A stretch of 30,952 nucleotides of DNA from a virus: IMG/VR virus record IMGVR_UViG_3300032087_005431, positions 1 to 30,952 of that record; one strand, written 5' to 3'. The notes beneath the pieces are model-generated. The model saw nothing but the letters and a program-made list of their open reading frames with translations, had not been told where the DNA came from and searched no databases. Shown piece after piece: positions 26,548-30,952 of this stretch; the first letter of the stretch is position 1; each line of letters opens with the position of its first letter. The position numbers and the translations under genes are program-made.

Positions 26548-28458
26548 TTAATTCCTTATTAAACTTCCATTAGAATAACTTGATTTATAATAATCAGAGG
26601 TAGAAAATAGCACACCAGATGTATTTTCACCCGAAGAAATAACATCCTTAATCATATTTATTTTACTTTTTGAGATATCTAATGACAGATACAAGTCCTT
26701 CAGTCCAATAATATCATTAGATTCTGGAAAAGCTTGTATTTCGATAATATTATTTGGTTTTTCTGTTGAAATTATATTAATTGGATTGATCCTTATTTCT
26801 CCCGTTTCATAATCTACGATGCCTGCAGATTTTAAAATTGTCAAGGGAGGAGTTATTTGAGATGGTTTGACAACTGCTATAACTCCAGTCTTTTTATCTG
26901 GATTTGGAATGTCTGTAAAATAAACAAACTCATTTGGGTTAAGGTCTGTTGCAAAGACTTTAAATCCTGTCGATTTTATATTTTTTCCTTCAGGATTGAC
27001 ATGAAATTTATTTCCAAAACAAAGTTCATATTCTGTAAATTGTTCTACAACTACATTCAGATTTCTTCTAATTATAACCTTTGTGATATTAGAGGTAATT
27101 GATCTATCAACTTCATCAATTATATTGACTGCTTTACTATACTTAAATCTTCCACCATACTTTGTAGAGTATAAAGAATTTCCAAATGTAGTTAGAGCAC
27201 TTTGTATATTTGATTTAATTGTGAGTGGAGTTATTGATTTTGAAGTATCATAATATACAGATGAATCTAATTCAATATACAATACTTTAACATCTACCAA
27301 TCTTTGATTGATACCAATAACTGAGTATTTTTTAAGTTCTGATAATATTTTTTGCTTATCAAAATCAGAAATATATAATCCATTTTTTGGTTTAATTGAT
27401 ATGATTACAGTTCCATATTCTGGAGGATTTAATTCTTCACCACCAACAACTGATACAACTTCAGCATTTGGATAAATTTTTGTTTTGATAATTGCCTCAT
27501 AATCATTTGACGTTACTGCACGGTTCTGTGACGAAAATAATCTTGGAGAATAATATTTAATGGAATCTACACGTTCAATTTCAGATCCATTTCTTGATGG
27601 CGATACTACAGTAATTGTAACTTCATTTGTTGGTGCTATTGATGCGCCATTACTATTTGTTAAAGATCCGGAAAAAGAAAACTCTCTTGATCCATTTCCC
27701 TCAAAACCATCTGTAACGATATATTCAACTAATATTTGAGATCCAGTTTCTAATTTTTTACCAAATATTCCATCTCCAAATAATAATTCATATCTCTCAT
27801 CCTTAACTTCTTGAATTAAGAAAATCTCAGAGTCTTTATTGACATTGATGATATTATCCACTAAATTATATTTTCTACCCTTTCCAGTAGATTCTGGTGA
27901 CTTTACATAGACTCTTATCGTACTTGTATCAACATTTGGATTTTGTAGTATAAATCTTTGATCCAAAGATGCATCTACATTGAATGTTTTATTGAGATAT
28001 CTTCCTTGATATACTGTTATATTTGAAAATTCTGCAATTCCATTATTTACATTAGAGACTATTTCTTCACTGATTGAAAAAATATATGATGTATTATCTA
28101 TAGATCCAACACAAACTAGTTCGGGTTCAAGTGTTACTGTTGGTGTATCAGAATCTGTTTGAATTTGAAATGATATAATTGCTTCTGCTGCTTTTTTTGA
28201 TCTTGGAACATACCCAATGTTCCTTGCAAGAGAAACAACATTTTCTCTTAGTGTAGCAGATTCCAAAAATACTTCATTAACTGCCAAATTCGAGTTAAAT
28301 GCATTGATATAGGTATTATATGCTAATGTATCAATTAAGATTGAAAAGTTTGATCCTTCAAAATCATAATCGGTAAAGTTTGAATTTGCTCTCAGATAAT
28401 CCTTAATAGAAGTTTTTATCTGATTAAAATCTAAATTTGCGTAATTTGTAAAAGGCAT
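26548..28458 (-). CDS. 6: Baseplate wedge subunit gp6 (baseplate J-like)
   Basis: gp6 forms the inner iris ring of the baseplate together with gp25 and gp53. The 636-residue product starts MPFTNYANLDFNQIKTSIKDYLRANSNF, the standard start for T4-like gp6. It continues with FSILIDTLAYNTYINAFNSNLAVNE, then LESATLRENVVSLARNIGYVPRSKKAA, the most conserved block of the family and shared with the baseplate J proteins. Further support is LLFGDGIFGKKLETGSQI (about 228-245) and SPRLFSSQNRAVTSNDYEAII (about 308-328), the J-like domain core. Length agrees with T4 gp6 (660 aa). One base separates its ATG from the gp25 stop. An AGAGG lies further upstream than usual, so coupling to gp25 translation is likely. 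Confidence 0.95.
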   Translation of the reverse strand: MPFTNYANLDFNQIKTSIKDYLRANSNFTDYDFEGSNFSILIDTLAYNTYINAFNSNLAVNEVFLESATLRENVVSLARNIGYVPRSKKAAEAIISFQIQTDSDTPTVTLEPELVCVGSIDNTSYIFSISEEIVSNVNNGIAEFSNITVYQGRYLNKTFNVDASLDQRFILQNPNVDTSTIRVYVKSPESTGKGRKYNLVDNIINVNKDSEIFLIQEVKDERYELLFGDGIFGKKLETGSQILVEYIVTDGFEGNGSREFSFSGSLTNSNGASIAPTNEVTITVVSPSRNGSEIERVDSIKYYSPRLFSSQNRAVTSNDYEAIIKTKIYPNAEVVSVVGGEELNPPEYGTVIISIKPKNGLYISDFDKQKILSELKKYSVIGINQRLVDVKVLYIELDSSVYYDTSKSITPLTIKSNIQSALTTFGNSLYSTKYGGRFKYSKAVNIIDEVDRSITSNITKVIIRRNLNVVVEQFTEYELCFGNKFHVNPEGKNIKSTGFKVFATDLNPNEFVYFTDIPNPDKKTGVIAVVKPSQITPPLTILKSAGIVDYETGEIRINPINIISTEKPNNIIEIQAFPESNDIIGLKDLYLSLDISKSKINMIKDVISSGENTSGVLFSTSDYYKSSYSNGSLIRN

Positions 28459-28459
28459 T

Positions 28460-28861
28460 TTATCTCGTTGCCTCTAGAATAAATGTAAACTCTTGTGTTG
28501 GAAAGTCTTGCCCTATAATATCAAATACTACGGTGACTTCAAGAGAATTATTATCAAATTCTGGATTGACACTCACATTCAAATTTTCCACTCTTGGTTC
28601 AAAATTTTGGACCGATCTTTTAATTTGATCTTCAATTATACTTATAGATGCAAAATCTATATTATCAAATAATGATGATGTCACATCACTACCAAATGTT
28701 GAATTGAAAAATTTTTCATTTGGTATTGTTTGAACAATATTTTGAATCGATCTTATAATTGCTCTTTCATTTTTTAAGACCGCAAGATCTTTTGTTATCG
28801 GATGTGGTTCAAATGATAAACTTATATCCTTAAATGATCTTGATATCCTCTTGATTGGCAT
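28460..28861 (-). CDS. 25: Baseplate wedge subunit gp25
   Basis: gp25 is the small wedge protein with a lysozyme-like name but a purely structural role. It binds the gp6 core bundle near the tail tube. The 133-residue product closely matches the family length (T4: 132 aa). Residues 10-45 show the key pattern FKDISLSFEPHPITKDLAVLKNERAI. This is followed by IRSIQNIVQTIPNEKFFNSTFGSDVTSSLF, with the conserved P-x-E-[KR]-x-F and F-G-S segments. Strands near 90-130 end with EFTFILEATR. It begins the gp25-gp6-gp7 wedge operon and has its own NATAAATA late promoter 24 bases upstream. I see no Shine-Dalgarno; a 14-base palindrome occupies the leader instead. Confidence 0.95.
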   Translation of the reverse strand: MPIKRISRSFKDISLSFEPHPITKDLAVLKNERAIIRSIQNIVQTIPNEKFFNSTFGSDVTSSLFDNIDFASISIIEDQIKRSVQNFEPRVENLNVSVNPEFDNNSLEVTVVFDIIGQDFPTQEFTFILEATR

Positions 28862-28867
28862 TTGGGC

Positions 28868-28881
28868 AAGACTATAGTCTT
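28868..28881. repeat. 14-bp perfect palindrome in the gp25 leader
   Basis: The sequence aagactatagtctt equals its own reverse complement and lies 6 bases upstream of the gp25 ATG, between that codon and the late promoter (28886-28893). As RNA it can form only a five-base-pair stem with a TATA loop; as DNA it could be a dimer-binding site. It takes the place where a Shine-Dalgarno would be expected. Confidence 0.6.
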
Positions 28882-28885
28882 CAGT

Positions 28886-28893
28886 TATTTATG
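28886..28893 (-). promoter_or_regulatory. Late promoter CATAAATA upstream of gp25
   Basis: The minus strand reads CATAAATA (NATAAATA motif), ending 24 bases before the gp25 ATG. The stop codon TAA of the 60-aa gene (28889-28891) lies inside the motif, the same arrangement as at 3924-3931. Confidence 0.6.
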
Positions 28894-29071
28894 ACTCATT
28901 ATCAATCTTTTTTGCACTGTCACGAAAAACTTCTTGAATACAATGCTGACCATGTTCTTCTGCACAATCACTGACTTTATTTGGTAGTGACCAATAATCA
29001 GTGATTAAATTTGTAGTTCCCCACATATTGTGCATGTACTTCTTGTCTCTATCGACTGGTAAATTGCCCAT
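28889..29071 (-). CDS. Small protein with conserved-looking Cys/His/Trp residues, 60 aa
   Basis: The 60-residue product begins MGNLPVDRDKKYMHNMWGTT and contains YWSLPNKVSDCAEEHGQHCI. Two Cys and two or more His residues in about 15 positions (C36, H40, H43, C44) could bind a metal, but the spacing does not match a motif I know. I recall similar short proteins in T4-like cyanophages and no known function. The start is secure: AGGAG lies five bases before the ATG, just after a seven-base-pair hairpin. It is the first gene after the terminator at 29144-29165 and the first transcribed from the late promoter at 29128-29135, so it probably belongs to the late regulon with gp25. Confidence 0.75.
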   Translation of the reverse strand: MGNLPVDRDKKYMHNMWGTTNLITDYWSLPNKVSDCAEEHGQHCIQEVFRDSAKKIDNES

Positions 29072-29079
29072 TGTAACTC

Positions 29080-29097
29080 CTGTTTTGTAAAAAACAG
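29080..29097 (-). promoter_or_regulatory. Leader hairpin adjoining the ribosome binding site of the 60-aa gene
   Basis: In the minus-strand transcript CTGTTTT pairs with AAAACAG around a TTAC loop (seven perfect pairs). The last two bases of the stem (AG) are the first bases of the AGGAG ribosome binding site (29077-29081), so folding would compete slightly with ribosome access. Confidence 0.5.
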
Positions 29098-29127
29098 AAC
29101 TTTTTGAGGGGTTCTATCCCTATCTGA

Positions 29128-29135
29128 TATTTATT
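29128..29135 (-). promoter_or_regulatory. Late promoter AATAAATA heading the structural block
   Basis: The minus strand reads AATAAATA, fitting NATAAATA. It lies eight bases downstream of the intrinsic terminator (29144-29165) and 56 bases before the ATG of the 60-aa gene, longer than the other three late leaders. This stretch is AT-rich, so a chance match is more likely than at the other sites. Confidence 0.5.
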
Positions 29136-29143
29136 TTTATATT

Positions 29144-29165
29144 AAAAAAAGGGGTCAATGCCCCT
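29144..29165 (-). terminator. Intrinsic (rho-independent) terminator after the 44-aa gene
   Basis: The minus-strand RNA reads AGGGG-CATTGA-CCCCT followed by a run of U (seven plus-strand A at 29144-29150). The hairpin starts 13 bases after the stop codon at 29178. It separates the upstream block of small genes and glycosyltransferase from the late structural block. Confidence 0.85.
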
Positions 29166-29177
29166 CCATAGATTCAT

Positions 29178-29312
29178 TTATTTTCCTTGCCCACGATACC
29201 TTTTACGTGCTTTATTGCGAGAAGACGCAGCGTACTTAGTATGCTGCCCGCTTCCCTGACGAGACTTTTTCGGTGCCCCAACAACATAACCACCACCTTT
29301 ACGCATTGCCAT
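29178..29312 (-). CDS. Very basic, Gly-rich small protein, 44 aa
   Basis: The frame encodes MAMRKGGGYVVGAPKKSRQ and ends NKARKRYRGQGK. It has about a dozen Lys/Arg and few acidic residues. Such a product could bind nucleic acid or the surface of acidic proteins. I recall nearly identical short proteins in many T4-like cyanophages near this place, all without known function. A second Met codon at 29304-29306 is an alternative start. GAGG lies about 12 bases before the first ATG and further from the second, which favours the first. The intrinsic terminator follows directly, so this is the last gene of the upstream transcription unit. Confidence 0.75.
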   Translation of the reverse strand: MAMRKGGGYVVGAPKKSRQGSGQHTKYAASSRNKARKRYRGQGK

Positions 29313-29318
29313 AAGACT

Positions 29319-29480
29319 TTAATCCTCTAAAATAATTTTGAATGTAATTGAACTTGGATTGGGTTCTCCTTTTGTATAAAACCCTTCGGCATAATCTTCC
29401 ATAAGATCAAAGTACTCGTCTTCTGAAAGACCTTTTTTCTCTAATTTGCCGTCAATGTAAACGTCGTACTTCTCTCTCAT
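29319..29480 (-). CDS. Small acidic protein, 53 aa
   Basis: The frame encodes MREKYDVYIDGKLEKKGLSE, then DEYFDLMEDYAEGFYTKGEP, then NPSSITFKIILED. The pattern is one beta hairpin (YDVYIDGK), an acidic helix (SEDEYFDLMEDYAEGFY) and a final strand, a compact beta-alpha-beta fold. I recall similar short proteins in cyanophages; no function is known. The ATG lies four bases after the stop of the glycosyltransferase, and seven bases separate its end from the 44-aa gene's ATG. All three are therefore probably on one transcript from the sigma70-like promoter at 30267-30295. Confidence 0.75.
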   Translation of the reverse strand: MREKYDVYIDGKLEKKGLSEDEYFDLMEDYAEGFYTKGEPNPSSITFKIILED

Positions 29481-29484
29481 GATA

Positions 29485-30243
29485 TCAGATTATCCGAGTC
29501 TTTTCGTGACCAACTCTGACGCGAGGATCACACCAAATCTCATAACCTGCTGAAATTGCATCGAGACAAAACGAAACATCCTCACCACACATGTCTTGTA
29601 CTTCACCAGACTCAAATTCTTGCATCTTTGGTGCAAACCATGGATACTTCATCTCAGAATTCTCAAAAACTCCTTTCTTAATTAGTAACCACCCGAATCC
29701 TGTGTAATCAACGGTAAATGGTTTACGACGCTTTGAAATACTTTCAATCGTTTCGTGATTCATTACACCACCATTATTGCGGAAGTCTTCCTCCTCTAAC
29801 CAGTGTGCTACGGAAGTTGTTTGACCATCCTCTGTTGCATACCAACCAGCAGCAATATCTTTGTCCATTAAAAGTACTTGCCAAAATTTTTGTGTGTTGA
29901 ACACAATGTCACTATCAATCCATAACTGATAATCGTAGTTTAACTTTCCATCCCATGGTAGTTGATCAGGACCTCGAAGTACATTTGCACCTAAACACTT
30001 ACATCGTGCAAAGTTTACCATGGAACTGTAGTCCTGTGAAATCTGAATACTTGCACCTGCTTGTACAAGATCAAAACACAATTGTACAAAATTCTTCAAG
30101 TACGTATATGAAACTCCTCTTCCAGGTAGACAGAATACTACTGTCTTTCCTCGAATCATTTGTTTTGCCAAATCATAATCCCACTCCTCTGTAGATTTTT
30201 TAGGTGCGGGTGCCTTTGCTTTTACAGTGAATCCTTTTGCCAT
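29485..30243 (-). CDS. GT-A type glycosyltransferase-like protein, 252 aa
   Basis: The product has the layout of a GT-A (family 2-like) glycosyltransferase. After a Lys/Ala/Pro-rich tail (residues 1-20) there is a first strand and loop VVFCLPGRGVSYTY (35-48), then a segment NFARCKCLGANVLRG (77-91). The YQLWIDSDIVF block (105-115) contains the D-x-D-like DSD at 110-112, expected to bind a metal and a nucleotide sugar. Later come VDYTGFGWLLIKK (178-190), GEDVSFC (220-226), where the acidic pair is typical of the acceptor or base site, and H246 near the end as a possible third metal ligand. Related proteins occur in many cyanophages. The donor and acceptor are unknown; virion proteins or host surface sugars are possible. 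A consensus sigma70 promoter lies directly upstream. Confidence 0.75.
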   Translation of the reverse strand: MAKGFTVKAKAPAPKKSTEEWDYDLAKQMIRGKTVVFCLPGRGVSYTYLKNFVQLCFDLVQAGASIQISQDYSSMVNFARCKCLGANVLRGPDQLPWDGKLNYDYQLWIDSDIVFNTQKFWQVLLMDKDIAAGWYATEDGQTTSVAHWLEEEDFRNNGGVMNHETIESISKRRKPFTVDYTGFGWLLIKKGVFENSEMKYPWFAPKMQEFESGEVQDMCGEDVSFCLDAISAGYEIWCDPRVRVGHEKTRII

Positions 30244-30266
30244 AATCGAATGATTTTTACTTCAGT

Positions 30267-30295
30267 ATCATACCACTTATATAGTGATTCGTCAA
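30267..30295 (-). promoter_or_regulatory. Sigma70-type promoter for the glycosyltransferase gene
   Basis: On the minus strand TTGACG (30290-30295) and TATGAT (30267-30272) are separated by exactly 17 bases, each one mismatch from consensus. The predicted start is about 18 bases before the ATG at 30243. The -35 box ends one base past the stop codon of the 64-aa gene. This points to use of the host sigma factor, unlike the late promoters further down. Confidence 0.6.
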
Positions 30296-30490
30296 TTAGT
30301 GTGATGAGTCGAGTATTGCCGTCCTTGAGTAGTTGAGTTCCTCATAACTCAGATCATCAATGGTGTACTCAGTTTTCATCAGACCTACCATCCCTCTTAC
30401 ATTACTCCAGGTCTTCTCAAACTCTTCCTTGTCCAATCCAGAGTATAAACATACATCCTTTGCATATATGTGATACATGACATCATTCAT
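30296..30490 (-). CDS. Conserved cyanophage small protein, 64 aa
   Basis: The product reads MNDVMYHIYAKDVCLYSGLD, then EEFEKTWSNVRGMVGLMKTEY, then DDLSYEELNYSRTAILDSSH. I recall similar proteins of about 65 residues (YHIYAK-x-x-C-[IL]-Y at the start, LSYEEL near the end) in T4-like cyanophages, none with known function. The pattern is a strand, a helix, then an acidic turn and a strand. The start is firm: GGAGGT lies five bases upstream, within AGGGAGGTAGAGA. It overlaps the stop of the 58-aa gene by eight bases, so the two are co-translated. Confidence 0.78.
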   Translation of the reverse strand: MNDVMYHIYAKDVCLYSGLDKEEFEKTWSNVRGMVGLMKTEYTIDDLSYEELNYSRTAILDSSH

Positions 30491-30659
30491 TCTCTACCTC
30501 CCTCAAAAATACTTCGTCACCATCAACAATCCATTTAATCTCTGTACCCTCATACCATTCCATTTCATTGATAATCCACTCGGGTATTGTAACATAATAT
30601 TCGTCACTTGCTGGATCGACCTCTACAGTCGTAAAATTTTTGTCCGGATTTTTTTCCAT
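30483..30659 (-). CDS. AbrB/MazE-like small DNA-binding-type protein, 58 aa
   Basis: The 58-residue product MEKNPDKNFTTVEVDPASDE continues with YYVTIPEWIINEMEWYEGTEI and KWIVDGDEVFLREVEN. The pattern strand, [IV]-P-x-[WE]-[IL]-I-x-x-[ML], a [GD]-x-x-[IV] turn and two short strands fits the SpoVT/AbrB swapped-hairpin fold of transcription regulators and MazE antitoxins. No toxin-like neighbour is seen, so a phage regulator is more likely than an antitoxin. The frame stays open further upstream to 30866, but that part runs through the 22-bp tandem repeats and a C-rich tract. AAGGG sits ten bases before the ATG at 30657-30659, so I chose this start. The fold assignment is by pattern only. Confidence 0.65.
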   Translation of the reverse strand: MEKNPDKNFTTVEVDPASDEYYVTIPEWIINEMEWYEGTEIKWIVDGDEVFLREVENE

Positions 30660-30680
30660 ATCATGTAAATCCCTTTTTGA

Positions 30681-30686
30681 ATTATA
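30681..30686 (-). promoter_or_regulatory. Candidate -10 box TATAAT next to the 22-bp repeats
   Basis: The minus strand reads TATAAT within GATATATAATTC, 21 bases before the 58-aa ATG. There is no recognisable -35 box at 16-18 bases; that position falls inside the 22-bp repeat array. An activator-dependent promoter would look like this, but in AT-rich DNA the box could be chance. Confidence 0.35.
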
Positions 30687-30693
30687 TATCAAC

Positions 30694-30771
30694 TTTGAGT
30701 CTTGTGGGAGAATCCTTTGAGTCTTGTGGGAGAATCCTTTGAGTCTTGTGGGAGAATCCTTTGAGTCTTGT
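30694..30771. repeat. 22-bp tandem direct repeats (3 full copies plus a 12-bp partial copy)
   Basis: The plus-strand unit is tttgagtcttgtgggagaat followed by cc. Copies lie at 30694-30715, 30716-30737 and 30738-30759, identical to each other, and a partial copy lies at 30760-30771. The period of 22 is not a multiple of three, and the array lies in non-coding DNA. Each unit contains one GAGTC and one GAATC, giving seven GANTC sites in 78 bases. Confidence 0.95.
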
Positions 30772-30915
30772 ATCTTATGGGCGTCCGTAACACTTTGTAG
30801 ACTAGAGGGACCCATCGATTTTAACATAGGGGGGGTAGGGGGACATAAGGACTGCTTATCACGCATAAGGGACTGATCAGCACTGCTAATGTTACGAAAT
30901 TGAAATAGTATCAGA

Positions 30916-30938
30916 TAAGGGCGGGATTGCCGCCCTTA
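30916..30938 (-). terminator. Strong hairpin, possible terminator of the gene beyond the window
   Basis: TAAGGGCGG and CCGCCCTTA pair over nine bases around a five-base loop. On the minus strand it would follow whatever gene lies beyond 30952. The tail after the stem (TCTGATACTATTT) is not a good U-run, so termination may be weak, or the hairpin may be a processing or stability element. Confidence 0.45.
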
Positions 30939-30952
30939 AATGTAACTTAGTT

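Larger units (their letters stand above)
30660..30952. other. Non-coding region upstream of the 58-aa gene
   Basis: No convincing gene lies in this stretch on either strand. It holds a TATAAT box (minus strand, 30681-30686), 22-bp direct repeats (30694-30771), a C-rich tract on the minus strand (30829-30842), a small hairpin (CTTAT/ATAAG around 30855-30868) and a strong nine-base-pair hairpin near the window end. The open minus-strand frame to 30866 is not credible as a protein. It looks like a control region at the head of the leading gene block. Confidence 0.6.

Noticed and set aside
28460-28861. Active lysozyme domain in gp25
   Set aside because: gp25 family proteins are called lysozyme-like by old annotation, but the family role is structural, and no catalytic Glu/Asp pattern of a lysozyme is visible.
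30694-30771. CRISPR array
   Set aside because: The units are directly adjacent with no spacers between them, so this is a simple tandem repeat.
30660-30866. N-terminal extension of the 58-aa protein to an ATG at 30866
   Set aside because: It would translate the 22-bp tandem repeats and the C-rich tract. The repeat period of 22 is not a codon multiple, and the fold pattern is complete from the internal ATG at 30659.
30772-30900. tRNA or known small RNA gene
   Set aside because: I found no acceptor/T-arm pattern on either strand, only a small hairpin and an imperfect direct repeat of ATAAGG-ACTG type.

Overview
The window looks like the virion-assembly module of a T4-like marine cyanophage (a myovirus of the Kyanoviridae / exponential-tail T4-like group). 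Every convincing gene is on the minus strand, genes are packed with gaps of 1-6 bases or TAATG-type overlaps, and from high to low coordinates the order is gp25 - gp6 - giant protein at the gp7 position - gp8 - DUF4815 giant - three small ORFs - gp13 - gp14 - gp15 - gp16 - (start of gp17). This is the T4 order 6-7-8-...-13-14-15-16-17, with gp25 moved in front and the T4 genes 9-12 and wac replaced by one huge DUF4815 protein. AT-rich sequence, motifs matching the cyanophage late promoter NATAAATA, and several small proteins that I recall from cyanophage genomes support a Prochlorococcus or Synechococcus host. The host itself cannot be read from the window.

Layout, in the direction of transcription: 30952-30660 is non-coding, with a strong hairpin, a C-rich tract and three and a half copies of a 22-bp direct repeat. 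30659-29178 holds a leading block of small genes (AbrB/MazE-like 58-aa protein, 64-aa protein, GT-A glycosyltransferase, 53-aa and 44-aa proteins), with a consensus sigma70 promoter in front of the glycosyltransferase. It ends at an intrinsic terminator (29144-29165). A late promoter then lies immediately downstream of the terminator and starts the structural block: a 60-aa protein, gp25 (own late promoter), gp6, the 4362-aa protein, gp8 (own late promoter, exact TATAAATA), the 2513-aa DUF4815 protein, 72-aa and 56-aa proteins, a 113-aa Ig-like protein (own late promoter), gp13, gp14, gp15 and gp16. The window ends just inside what should be gp17.

How the genes work together: gp25, gp6, the gp7-position protein and gp8 should build the baseplate wedges. 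The DUF4815 protein probably forms the peripheral baseplate or fibre apparatus that T4 builds from gp9-gp12. gp13 and gp14 form the neck, gp15 caps the tail, and gp16 with gp17 packages DNA. The two giant ORFs take up about two thirds of the window. They share with gp14 and gp8 a family of short beta-rich repeats (G-S-G-Y-x3-P-x-[VI] type) and other reused modules, which suggests that modules have spread between neighbouring virion genes. I found no tRNA, CRISPR, insertion sequence or auxiliary metabolic gene. No wholly new system is demonstrated; the most unusual items are the giant modular baseplate protein with its YHYH domain, the shared module family, the 22-bp repeat array, and late promoters written over stop codons.
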